A stretch of 15,251 nucleotides of DNA, taken from NCBI GenBank assembly GCA_035534495.1, contig DATLRW010000015.1:1-15251 (forward strand), given 5' to 3'. The stretch is from JAKASX01 sp035534495. Its GTDB lineage: Bacteria > Acidobacteriota > Terriglobia > Acidiferrales > UBA7541. Every line of letters begins with the position of its first letter. Within the stretch, counting starts at the first letter, position 1. The notes under the pieces were generated by a model, which had not been told where the DNA came from, did not search any database, and was given only the letters and a program-made list of their open reading frames with translations. This document shows positions 6,416-13,734 of the stretch, piece by piece. The position numbers and the translations under genes were made by a program.

Positions 6416-6967
6416 CTACATCAGCATTTCCACCGAAACGGAAAATTCCCTGAGCGCGCTTCGCAGCCGCCGGGAAACTTCCGAGGCCCACAATTTTTCG
6501 CTCACCAGCGTTACCGATCCGGTCTCCAGCTCCCCGATCGCGCAGAAGAGATAGCGAGGGAACGCTTGATGATAGGCATCGAAACCGCGCCTGCGCAGCT
6601 CGTTTTCCAGTTCCTCGTCACCTGACTGTAGCGGTTCGCCGGCCCTGGCGCCCCAGATTTCCGCCTCGAAGCGTTCCATGAGCCGGCCCAGGGCATCGGG
6701 ATCGGTTTCCGTCACGGCAATCCCGCCCGCCGCCGTCTCCCGAAACCGGATATCCTGGCTTTGGCAGAACTCCCTCACGCGGTCCAGATGAGCGAAGAAA
6801 TCCAGAACGATAGGCTGCTCCCCGGCCAGCGCCAGCAGGGCGCGGCTCCAAAGCGGCGCCGCCGCGCCGCCGGCGATCGGTTCCTCGTCTTCGGAATCGT
6901 TCAGGTTCAACGCCAGCGCGCGAACGTCGGGACCGAGATCAAGCGGTTCAACCGTGAGGCGCAGCAT
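6416..6967 (-). CDS. Conserved-looking hypothetical protein, no recognised family
   Basis: A 183-residue soluble protein without signal peptide or membrane segment. It is acidic in its first third (LNLNDSEDEEP) and reads as alternating helices and strands, with a segment FRETAAGGIAVTETDPDALGRLMERFEAEIWG and an arginine-rich helix near the C-terminus (SEVSRRLRSALREF). I cannot assign a function. Its ATG at 6967 (or the adjacent GTG at 6970) immediately follows the stop of the preceding gene, so the two are translated as a unit. It ends the ruvX-mltG transcript; a 162-nt gap separates it from the lipoprotein gene. Confidence 0.75.
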   Translation of the reverse strand: MLRLTVEPLDLGPDVRALALNLNDSEDEEPIAGGAAAPLWSRALLALAGEQPIVLDFFAHLDRVREFCQSQDIRFRETAAGGIAVTETDPDALGRLMERFEAEIWGARAGEPLQSGDEELENELRRRGFDAYHQAFPRYLFCAIGELETGSVTLVSEKLWASEVSRRLRSALREFSVSVEMLM

Positions 6968-6970
6968 CAC

Positions 6971-7531
6971 CTAGGACTCGACTGCCGTCTGGTGGCCAAA
7001 TCGCTGCCGGAAATCCGGCGCCTGTTTTCGTAGTTCGAGCCAGTCAAAGAACGCTCCGGGATTTTCGAGCCAAACGCGAAACCATCGGCTCACTTCCTCC
7101 TTCTCGACCCGCTTGCCGGCGTCCACCTTGGCGTTTCGGGAGATCATCATGGCTCGCCGAAGCCCCAGTTGCGCCACCGCGATGACTCGTGATTCTCCGG
7201 ACGGATCGCCCTGCTCGCGGAATTTCCGCAGCAGCTCATCGAGCCGGATCAGGCACATTTCCGCATCCTCGAGCGTGGAAAAGCGAAGCAGATCGCGAAA
7301 TTCCTCCTCGTAGTGGGCGGATCCTTCCTGGCGGGAGCGGCGAACTGGGATGCCCGCCTCGGCAAGGACGGCGGCGATCTCCTCGGGCGAGACCCTGCCT
7401 TCGCTGCCGAGGCGCACGAGCAATTGCCGGCGAATCTGCTCCATCTCGGCCGGGGTAAAGATGCCGGCGCCTACTTCCTGCGCGAGCGCCAGAATCGTTT
7501 CCCGTATCGTTTCTTGTAGGTTTGCATTCAT
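6971..7531 (-). CDS. Hypothetical helical protein coupled to mltG
   Basis: A 186-residue, almost entirely helical, charged cytoplasmic protein. It opens with an amphipathic helix (LQETIRETILALAQEVGAGIF) followed by TPAEMEQIRRQLLVRLG and SPEEIAAVLAEAGI, which resemble short helix-turn-helix or EF-hand-like helical units but match no family I know. The middle (LEDAEMCLIRLDELLRKFREQGD) is suited to protein-protein contacts. Its ATG overlaps the mltG stop by 4 nt (ATGA), and its stop abuts the next unknown gene. It may be lineage specific. No catalytic motif is visible. Confidence 0.75.
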   Translation of the reverse strand: MNANLQETIRETILALAQEVGAGIFTPAEMEQIRRQLLVRLGSEGRVSPEEIAAVLAEAGIPVRRSRQEGSAHYEEEFRDLLRFSTLEDAEMCLIRLDELLRKFREQGDPSGESRVIAVAQLGLRRAMMISRNAKVDAGKRVEKEEVSRWFRVWLENPGAFFDWLELRKQAPDFRQRFGHQTAVES

Positions 7532-8619
7532 TCGTGAGGCTCATTTCCCGAAGGATGGCCGTGTGTGGCGACAGGACGTTGTTGGCGGAGCGTTTGCTCC
7601 TCTTTTTTTTCGGCGGCGATGAGCCGCCGGTAACGAGCCACGTCTCGCCTATGTTCGGCCAGGGTGCGGCTGAACATGTGCCCCCCTTTTCCGTTGGCGA
7701 CGAAATAGAGGTAGTCGGTGCGAGCCGGTTCGAGCACGGCCCGGAGCGACGCCATGCCGGGATTGCCGATGGGGCCCGGCGGCAATCCATAGTGCAGGTA
7801 GGTGTTGTAGGGTGAGCGGACACCCATCTCCGACGCGTGGAGCTGCCCGCCGTAGCGTCCCGCGAGTTTCAGGGCGTAAACCACGGAAGGATCGCATTCG
7901 AGCGGGTAGCCCAAACGGAGCCGGTTCAAAAATACGCCGGCGATAATCGGTTTCTCTTCCAGCCGGGGCGTTTCTTCCTCGACCAGCGAGGCCAGCGTGA
8001 CCACCTGCTCGAGCGTCAGATTCGGCGGGGGCGCGTCATGAAGCGTCAGATTTGCCCAGGCCTGGTGAAAGCGGCGAACCATTTCGGCGACGATGGCCTG
8101 GGCCGTCGTGCGATGCGGAAATTGATACGTTGCGGGAAAGAGAAATCCTTCGAGCGTGGGGACGTCGGGCGCGATATCGCGGACGAGGGAAACATGGCGC
8201 GCCGCTCGGAGAAACGCCGCCCGGCTCGCCAGACCATCCCGTTGAACCGCGTCGGCAATGTCGAACATGGTCCAGCCTTCCGGCACTGTCAACGTCACGT
8301 TCCAGACACGCCCCTGCGCGATCATCTCGAAAACCTGCGGTGGAGTCATCGCCCGGTCGAAGCGGTATTCACCGGCTTCCAGCCCTTCGCCGCGGTGCAG
8401 GCGGCTCCAAAGCTCGAAGGCGAGCCCGCTGCGCACCACGGCTTCGCGCCGGAGCTGCTCGGCGATCTGGTGGGTTGTTGTTCCGCGTTCCACGTTCACC
8501 ACGGCTGCCTTTCCCGTGTATCCCTTATACGGGCTTTGCCATTGATAGACTAACCACCCGGCCGCCCCTGCGACCGTCACAACGATTCCCAGGGCGATGA
8601 CCGCTGCGACCCGCCGCAT
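7528..8619 (-). CDS. mltG: Endolytic murein transglycosylase MltG (YceG-like)
   Basis: A 363-residue inner-membrane-anchored lytic transglycosylase that cuts nascent peptidoglycan strands in the periplasm and is thought to end glycan polymerisation. There is one N-terminal TM helix (about 4-26), a LysM-like region (VNVERGTTTHQIAEQL), then the YceG catalytic domain with LEGFLFPATY (156-165), LASLVEEET (209-217; E214 aligns with the catalytic Glu of E. coli MltG), SPYNTYLHYGLPPGPIGNP (269-287) and HMFSRTLAEH (314-323). Length is normal for the family. The ATG at 8619 is 3 nt downstream of the ruvX stop. The ruvX-mltG pairing is common in bacteria. The C-terminal 30 residues after RYRRLIAAEKK are a polar tail. 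Confidence 0.95.
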   Translation of the reverse strand: MRRVAAVIALGIVVTVAGAAGWLVYQWQSPYKGYTGKAAVVNVERGTTTHQIAEQLRREAVVRSGLAFELWSRLHRGEGLEAGEYRFDRAMTPPQVFEMIAQGRVWNVTLTVPEGWTMFDIADAVQRDGLASRAAFLRAARHVSLVRDIAPDVPTLEGFLFPATYQFPHRTTAQAIVAEMVRRFHQAWANLTLHDAPPPNLTLEQVVTLASLVEEETPRLEEKPIIAGVFLNRLRLGYPLECDPSVVYALKLAGRYGGQLHASEMGVRSPYNTYLHYGLPPGPIGNPGMASLRAVLEPARTDYLYFVANGKGGHMFSRTLAEHRRDVARYRRLIAAEKKEEQTLRQQRPVATHGHPSGNEPHE

Positions 8620-8622
8620 GGC

Positions 8623-9105
8623 TCAACCGCCGTCCTCCGGGGATCGGCCCAGATATTGCTGGAGCAGGATGGCTGCCGCGATTTCGTCCTGGCCCCTGGC
8701 GCCGGCTTTCCCCTGTTCGAGTTGCCATTGCCGGGCTTCCCAGCTGGTCAGCCGCTCATCCACCAGGTCGACCGGCACGGCTAATTCCTGTTCCACGCGC
8801 CGGGCAAAGCGTGCGGCTTCCTCCGCCATCTCTCCCGGCGCCCCATCCATCTTCAGGGGATGACCGACAATCACCCGTCCTACGCCATGCTGGCGGGCCA
8901 GCTCTTGCAGCCGGGCCATGTCCGCCGCTCGTCCCTTCCTTTCGATTGTCGCGAGCGGGGTAGCTATCCAGCCCATGGGGTCGGAGATAGCCAGCCCGAT
9001 GCGCCGCCGCCCGTAGTCGATGGCCAGAATACGGGTTTCGGCCCCCTGCGTTCGAGACCCCTCCGGCTTGGAGGCATGCGCAACTTTAGGAGAGAGACGC
9101 CCCAC
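8623..9105 (-). CDS. ruvX: Putative pre-16S rRNA nuclease / Holliday junction resolvase-like RuvX (YqgF)
   Basis: A YqgF-family RNase H-fold nuclease, implicated in 16S rRNA 5' end maturation. The fold starts at RILAIDYGRRRIGLAISD (Asp30 of the GTG form is the first metal ligand), continues with VIVGHPLKMDG and VDLVDERLTSWEA, and ends with DEIAAAILLQQYL, whose Asp is the last acidic ligand. From the GTG at 9105 the protein has 160 residues, near the usual 140-150. An ATG at 9180 would give 185 residues, but adds a non-conserved stretch, lacks a ribosome binding site and would place a TATAAT inside the gene. The GTG lies exactly 6 nt after that TATAAT, as in leaderless mRNAs. The start is therefore uncertain while the identity is firm. 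It is followed by mltG after 3 nt. Confidence 0.88.
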   Translation of the reverse strand: MGRLSPKVAHASKPEGSRTQGAETRILAIDYGRRRIGLAISDPMGWIATPLATIERKGRAADMARLQELARQHGVGRVIVGHPLKMDGAPGEMAEEAARFARRVEQELAVPVDLVDERLTSWEARQWQLEQGKAGARGQDEIAAAILLQQYLGRSPEDGG

Positions 9106-9111
9106 AGCAAA

Positions 9112-9117
9112 ATTATA
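9112..9117 (-). promoter_or_regulatory. Consensus -10 box for ruvX-mltG, leaderless geometry
   Basis: A perfect TATAAT on the minus strand, followed by TTTGCT and the GTG of ruvX. The expected transcription start is the G of that codon. No convincing -35 hexamer lies 16-18 nt upstream. Confidence 0.5.
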
Positions 9118-9193
9118 GTCCCTCGGAAGACCCAAGCGGCTCTGGAGATGAAATGCTCGATGATCGGTTTCCTGGGGCATGCGGGTGGGCGCC

Positions 9194-10318
9194 CTAGCGC
9201 CGCCGGCCGCTTGGGCCCTGTTTCCACTCGGGCCAGAGGCCAGCCATTTTCATTTTATTTTCGAGACCGGTTCGCCTGAGCAGTTGCTCGGTCTGCGTCC
9301 GCGTCAGGCGGGTTCCCAGCCGCTCCGGCAGATCGGCGATGCCGTAGGCGGTCAAGGCAGCCAGGGCCACGTGACGCTTGAGGGCAGCCAGATCGAGAGC
9401 GGGTAGGGAGAAGGAGCCGCCATGGGGGGTGGCTACGATCGTCGGCACGCCCTCCAGCAGGAACCCGAGGGCGGCGTTTTCGAGGTCCGGCGTGTAGCTG
9501 TCGTGTCCTGGGCCAAATGGGGCCGCCGGCGCGAGCGCCTTTCGCAGCGGGGCCTCGAGCGACCTTCGGCCATCGAGATCGTAGCCGGCAACCGGTCCAT
9601 CCCCGGCGTCGTAAATAACCACGGCATCGGCGTGGTCCAGCTCGGAGAGATGGGCGCGCGCATAGGCCCGCGAACCGGCCATCCCTTGTTGCCCTCCGCC
9701 AAACAGGATGAAGCGAATCGACCGGAAAGGACGCGTGCCGGCGGTGTGGATGGCGCGAGCCGCCTCGACCACCAGCGCGGCATTGCAGGCGGAACCGAGC
9801 GGGATGGCCGAGGAATGTCCCGTTTCCAGACCGGCACCCATAATCACAAATCCTTTTGCTTGTGTTCGTCCCCGAATGACCGCGACTACATTTTTCGTCT
9901 CGAATGAGCCTGCGTCATTTTCCACGTGTACGTCGTCTACGCCGGCTTTCCGGAATGCTTCGACCGCCCATTGGGCCACGCGCCCGCCGGAAGCTGCCCT
10001 GTTTCCCCTTGCGCCAGCCGTCGTGCCAGTCAGTGTGCTCAGAAGGCGCAGGTTGCGCCCAAGCAAGGAGGGCCCGAGCGCGCTATGGATGATCGCCGGC
10101 GCCACTGCGGCGCAGGTAGGGGCTGTCATCGAGCAGCCGCCCGATCCCACCGGTGGCTTCGGGCCGAGCTGCCCTGGCGCATTGATTTGCGGAAGCGGCT
10201 GTTGCTGCGCCTGAACCGCCAGACCGGCTGGCGCCAGCAGGGCCGCTACAGCCAGCAGCGGCAGCAGTTTGCCAAGGCCCGTGGCCGAAACTCCCGCGGT
10301 AGGGCGTATAGAAGGCAT
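9194..10318 (-). CDS. Exported M28-peptidase-fold protein, apparently lacking the catalytic site
   Basis: A 374-residue secreted protein: signal sequence at about 14-38 (LGKLLPLLAVAALLAPAGLA, cut near VQA-QQ), a Gln/Pro linker, then an M28 (zinc aminopeptidase-like) fold from about 85 to 330. The order of family landmarks is kept, but active-site residues are not: the usual GAHxD is GAGLE (161-165), GADDN is GSACN (175-179), and the GEEQG catalytic pair is GGQQG (208-212). YDAG (236-239) keeps the next Asp, and an H299 may remain from the last ligand. An SDH motif is not visible. I read it as a pseudopeptidase, perhaps a ligand-binding protein in the periplasm. The ATG at 10318 has GAGGGG 5 nt upstream and begins 1 nt after the folP stop, so the two are coupled. 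Confidence 0.75.
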   Translation of the reverse strand: MPSIRPTAGVSATGLGKLLPLLAVAALLAPAGLAVQAQQQPLPQINAPGQLGPKPPVGSGGCSMTAPTCAAVAPAIIHSALGPSLLGRNLRLLSTLTGTTAGARGNRAASGGRVAQWAVEAFRKAGVDDVHVENDAGSFETKNVVAVIRGRTQAKGFVIMGAGLETGHSSAIPLGSACNAALVVEAARAIHTAGTRPFRSIRFILFGGGQQGMAGSRAYARAHLSELDHADAVVIYDAGDGPVAGYDLDGRRSLEAPLRKALAPAAPFGPGHDSYTPDLENAALGFLLEGVPTIVATPHGGSFSLPALDLAALKRHVALAALTAYGIADLPERLGTRLTRTQTEQLLRRTGLENKMKMAGLWPEWKQGPSGRRR

Positions 10319-10319
10319 G

Positions 10320-11216
10320 CTAGCCCCTCTTCCCGCTTCTGCGGGGCGTGGTGCTTCGCCGGAAGGCCGCGAGAAGTTCGTCGGCGACGCGGGCCACCTG
10401 CGCCATTTCAGCGACATCGTGAACGCGAACGACGTGTGCCCCGTTAAGGATGGCCGCGGTCACGGCGGCCGCCGTGCCCCAGGCGCGCTGCCGGGCCGGA
10501 ACGCCGCCGAGGGCGTGGCCGATGAAGCCCTTGCGCGAGGGACCAACGACGATGGGATAGCCGAGCTCGGCGAGGTCGGCCAGCCTCGCGAGCAGCTCGA
10601 AGTTCTGCGGGAAACGCTTGCCGAATCCGATGCCCGGATCGAGCATGATTCGGCTCCGCAAAATCCCCGCGTCCTCGGCGCGCCGCGCGTATGCTGCCAG
10701 GCCCGCCCGCACGTCTTTCATCACGTCGCGGGCAAAGGGGCCCTTCTGCATGTTTTCCGGTTCGCCCCGTCTGTGCATCAGGATCACAGCGAGCCGATGT
10801 CGCCGCGCCACTTCGGCCAGAAGGGGATCGTCACGCAGGCCGCTGGTATCGTTCAGAATTTCGGCCCCAGCCCCGGCCGCGGCTTCGGCAACCGACGCCC
10901 GGCGCGTGTCGATCGACAGGGGGACCTTCAGCCGTCCGCGCAGTTTTTTCAGCACGGGAATGACACGCTCGAGTTCCACTTCGACCGGCGTGGGGCGCGA
11001 GCCGGGCCGCGTCGATTCCCCGCCGATATCCACGATGTCCGCGCCCGCCCGCGCCAGCTCGATCCCGTGCCGGACGGCGGCATCGGCGGCCAGATAGCGC
11101 CCACCGTCGGAAAAGCTGTCGGCGGTGACGTTGACCACGCCCATCACCAGCGTTCGCTCGCCGAGGGTGAGCATGCGCGTGGGCAGCCGAAGGCGGAATT
11201 TTCGCCGTGGGTTCAT
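10320..11216 (-). CDS. folP: Dihydropteroate synthase
   Basis: A 298-residue TIM-barrel enzyme that condenses p-aminobenzoate with hydroxymethyl-dihydropterin pyrophosphate in folate synthesis; it is the target of sulfonamides. Motifs appear in order: VNVTADSFSDGG (28-39), GGESTRPGS (65-73), SIDT (101-104), NDTSG (122-126), LMHRRGEPENMQ (146-157), DPGIGFGK (193-200), GPSRKGFIG (225-233) and RVHDV (264-268). In the first loop the usual NVTPDSFSDGG has Ala in place of Pro. The ATG at 11216 has no clear binding site; an ATG at residue 15 is an alternative that keeps the whole fold. A small hairpin (CGTTC-AGC-GAACG, 11234-11246) sits in the 63-nt gap upstream. It follows the CPCC protein gene and ftsH, an order seen in several phyla. 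Confidence 0.96.
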   Translation of the reverse strand: MNPRRKFRLRLPTRMLTLGERTLVMGVVNVTADSFSDGGRYLAADAAVRHGIELARAGADIVDIGGESTRPGSRPTPVEVELERVIPVLKKLRGRLKVPLSIDTRRASVAEAAAGAGAEILNDTSGLRDDPLLAEVARRHRLAVILMHRRGEPENMQKGPFARDVMKDVRAGLAAYARRAEDAGILRSRIMLDPGIGFGKRFPQNFELLARLADLAELGYPIVVGPSRKGFIGHALGGVPARQRAWGTAAAVTAAILNGAHVVRVHDVAEMAQVARVADELLAAFRRSTTPRRSGKRG

Positions 11217-11279
11217 GGGCAGGCGGCGAAGGTACGTTCAGCGAACGGGAGCGCCTTGGGAAGGGGGTGATACAAGGGA

Positions 11280-11582
11280 TCAGTCGAGGTCGAAATCGCG
11301 CAGAGGCTTTTCGATGGGCGCATCCTTGGTCTTCTTGAGCGCCTCGGCAAATTTCCGGCTCAACACATCTTCTTTGGTGCGTTCCGCTTCCACCGACTGC
11401 CGGAATTTTTCCTCGCGCAGGCGGGCCTGCTCGCTGAGCACCTCGTCGATATGGTCCAGATCCACCTTCGGCGCGCGTATCGCGTCGGTGTGCGCCAGCA
11501 CGGCGCCCAGTTCGGGATCCACCGTGAGTTTGGCTTGGCAACAGGGACAGGTGACTTCTAGAGGAGTAGCCTTTTCCGCCAT
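11280..11582 (-). CDS. Small protein with CPCC knuckle and charged helical tail
   Basis: A 100-residue protein. Near its N-terminus is EVTCPCCQAKLTVDPELG, like one half of an MJ0042 or rubredoxin-type zinc ribbon; the second Cys pair needed for a full ribbon is missing. From about residue 38 to the end it is a charged helix (LDHIDEVLSEQARLREEKFRQS, and on to KFAEALKKTKD) suited to coiled-coil formation. The metal site could be completed by dimerisation or by a partner; this is inference. The ATG at 11582 is preferred to an upstream in-frame TTG at 11600; it lies exactly 6 nt downstream of a TACAAT. No clear ribosome binding site is present. It lies between ftsH and folP and may be co-transcribed with folP. 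Function unknown. Confidence 0.75.
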   Translation of the reverse strand: MAEKATPLEVTCPCCQAKLTVDPELGAVLAHTDAIRAPKVDLDHIDEVLSEQARLREEKFRQSVEAERTKEDVLSRKFAEALKKTKDAPIEKPLRDFDLD

Positions 11583-11588
11583 GCGCCT

Positions 11589-11594
11589 ATTGTA
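11589..11594 (-). promoter_or_regulatory. Candidate -10 box for the CPCC protein-folP unit
   Basis: TACAAT on the minus strand, followed by six bases (AGGCGC) and the ATG at 11580-11582. This is the same spacing as at the ruvX start and fits a leaderless mRNA. No good -35 hexamer was found. Confidence 0.4.
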
Positions 11595-11709
11595 AGGCAA
11601 AGTTTACCCCTCGGGCAGCTTCGTATTGCGCCAAGCATTCGCAGGGAAGCCGGGCAAAACCGGACGGCCGGGCCGGGAGGGTTTGTTGGGAAAGGGGGAT
11701 ATTCGCGAA

Positions 11710-13659
11710 TCAGGCCGTAGCCGGCTTTTCGCCCTTGGCCAGGCCTGGCACAACGCGCGGTTCGGGCCGGGGCGCCAGTTGAGGTTCCTTCGAGGAAGCC
11801 TCCTGCGTTGGAGCGGGCGTCGGCGTCGGCGCCGGCTTGTCCGGCAAAGGCTTGCCGTCGATCAGCATCCGGATTTCCTGCGCGTCGAGCACTTCCCGTT
11901 CGAGCAGCGCCTGCGCAATCCGCTCGAGGGCGTCGCGATGCGTTTCCATGATCGTGCGGGCGCGCTCGTAGGATTGGCCGATGATGCGACGGACCTCGCG
12001 ATCGATCATGATCGCGGTGTCCTCGGAATAATCCCGGTGCTGGGCGATTTCGCGGCCCAGGAAAATCGCTTCCTCTTTTTTTCCGAACGTCAGCGGACCG
12101 AGCTCGCTCATGCCCCACTCGCACACCATCTGCCGCGAGATGTCCGTGGCGCGTTCGATGTCGTTTCCGGCGCCGGTGGTGACGTGAGTCAGGGCGACTT
12201 CCTCAGCGGCGCGACCGCCCATGAGCACGGCCAACTGCCCTTCGAGGAATTCCTTCGAGTAGGTGTGCTTGTCATCGATGGGAAGCTGCATGGTTACGCC
12301 AAGCGCCATGCCGCGGGGAATGATTGTCACCTTATGCAGCGGGTCGGTGCCGGGGGTCAGCGCGGCCACCAGGGCGTGCCCGCCTTCATGATAGGCGGTC
12401 GTTTTCTTTTCATCGTCCGATAAGATCATCGAGCGGCGCTCGACCCCCATCAGAACCTTGTCTTTGGCCGTTTCCAGATCGGCCATGGTGACCGTCTTGC
12501 GGCCGTTGCGCGCGGCCAGCAGGGCGCCCTCGTTGACCATGTTGGCCAGATCGGCGCCGGAGAACCCCGGGGTTCCGCGCGCGAGAATCGACAGATCGAC
12601 GTCGGGAGAAACCGGCACCTTGCGCGTGTGCACGCGGAGAATCTCCTCGCGCCCGCGGACGTCCGGGCGCGGCACCACAATCCGCCGGTCGAAGCGGCCG
12701 GGCCGCAACAGGGCCGGGTCCAGCACGTCGGGCCGGTTGGTCGCCGCCACCAGAATCACGCCCTCGTTCGATTCGAACCCGTCCATCTCGACGAGCAGGG
12801 CGTTCAGCGTCTGTTCCCGCTCATCGTGCCCGCCGCCGAGTCCGGCGCCGCGATGGCGCCCGACGGCGTCGATCTCGTCGATGAAAATGATGCAGGGCGC
12901 ATTCTTCTTGCCTTGCTCGAACAGGTCGCGGACGCGGCTGGCGCCCACGCCGACAAACATCTCGACGAAATCCGAGCCGGAAATCGAGAAAAACGGCACA
13001 TTCGCTTCGCCGGCCACCGCCCGCGCCAGCATCGTCTTGCCCGTGCCCGGCGGCCCGACCAGCAGCACGCCCTTCGGAATGCGGCCGCCCAGGCGCTGGA
13101 ATTTCTGGGGATCGCGCAGGAATTCAATGATCTCCTGCAACTCCTCTTTGGCTTCTTCGACCCCGGCAACGTCCTTGAAGGTCACCTTCTTTTGCTGCGG
13201 GGTTAGGAGACGAGCCTTGGACTTGCCGAAACTGAGCGCCTTGTTCCCGCCGGCCTGCATCTGCCGCATCATGAAGATCCACAAGGCCACCAGCAAAATC
13301 AGCGGGAGGGCGTTCATAGCCAGGTTCAGCCAGTCGCCGCTGTGAACTTCCTTGATGTTGATGGTCGCGCCCTTGTCTTGCAGTTGCTGTGTGATATTGG
13401 AGAGGACCGCGTTGGGCACGACGACGCCGCGGAAATGCTGGGCCGGCTTGATCAGATCGCCTTGAATCTCGGCCGTATTCTGGGAAAGGTCGATCGTAAC
13501 GTCCTTGATGTTGCCCTGCTGAAGCTGATTGGTGAAATCGGTATAGCTAGGGGTTAGTTCGTGGCTCGACTGCGTGCCGGCCGAAGCCATCTTCCACAAC
13601 ACGACCGCCAGCAGCACCATAATCAGCCAAAAAAGAATGGCCCTGCCCGCCGAACTCAT
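11710..13659 (-). CDS. ftsH: ATP-dependent zinc metalloprotease FtsH
   Basis: A 649-residue inner-membrane AAA+ protease that extracts and degrades membrane and regulatory proteins as a hexamer. There are two TM helices (about 7-26 and 112-131) flanking an 85-residue periplasmic domain, then the AAA domain with Walker A GPPGTGKT (202-209), pore-loop FVG (235-237 of EMFVGVGAS), Walker B IIFIDEIDAVGR (257-268) and second region of homology with RPGRFDRR (319-326). The protease domain has the zinc site HEGGH (424-428; usual form HEAGH) and third ligand Asp500 in TTGAGNDIERAT. The tail after DGKPLPDKPA is Pro/Thr-rich and disordered. The ATG at 13659 has GGGAGCGG just upstream. It lies 75 nt after tilS, the common tilS-ftsH order. 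Confidence 0.98.
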   Translation of the reverse strand: MSSAGRAILFWLIMVLLAVVLWKMASAGTQSSHELTPSYTDFTNQLQQGNIKDVTIDLSQNTAEIQGDLIKPAQHFRGVVVPNAVLSNITQQLQDKGATINIKEVHSGDWLNLAMNALPLILLVALWIFMMRQMQAGGNKALSFGKSKARLLTPQQKKVTFKDVAGVEEAKEELQEIIEFLRDPQKFQRLGGRIPKGVLLVGPPGTGKTMLARAVAGEANVPFFSISGSDFVEMFVGVGASRVRDLFEQGKKNAPCIIFIDEIDAVGRHRGAGLGGGHDEREQTLNALLVEMDGFESNEGVILVAATNRPDVLDPALLRPGRFDRRIVVPRPDVRGREEILRVHTRKVPVSPDVDLSILARGTPGFSGADLANMVNEGALLAARNGRKTVTMADLETAKDKVLMGVERRSMILSDDEKKTTAYHEGGHALVAALTPGTDPLHKVTIIPRGMALGVTMQLPIDDKHTYSKEFLEGQLAVLMGGRAAEEVALTHVTTGAGNDIERATDISRQMVCEWGMSELGPLTFGKKEEAIFLGREIAQHRDYSEDTAIMIDREVRRIIGQSYERARTIMETHRDALERIAQALLEREVLDAQEIRMLIDGKPLPDKPAPTPTPAPTQEASSKEPQLAPRPEPRVVPGLAKGEKPATA

Positions 13660-13734
13660 TCCGCTCCCTGGCCTTCTCAGCTTCGACCTCTCTTCAAAAT
13701 GAAATCTTGCCGCGCCAGCCCTCTCCCGGCGGCC

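Noticed and set aside
9106..9180. Upstream ATG (9180) as the ruvX start
   Set aside because: It would add 25 non-conserved residues, lacks a ribosome binding site and would place a consensus -10 box within the gene. It remains possible if the leaderless model fails.
9187..9194. GGGCGCCC palindrome between the M28-fold gene and ruvX
   Set aside because: Short, GC-only and without a U-run; not a terminator.
11656..11676. Possible intrinsic terminator after ftsH (CCGG stem followed by TTTT on the minus strand)
   Set aside because: Only 4 bp of stem and four T residues, in a very GC-rich stretch where such patterns arise by chance.
11701..11710. Perfect palindrome ATTCGCGAAT at the ftsH stop
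   Set aside because: Ten bases only and no second copy was seen, so it cannot be separated from chance.
12458..13345. Long plus-strand open frame (295 codons) opposite ftsH
   Set aside because: Lies wholly antisense to a certain gene, has no recognisable domain or ribosome binding site, and is the expected result of high GC content. The same holds for plus-strand frames at 4650-5504, 7837-8553, 10269-11270 and 11626-12423.
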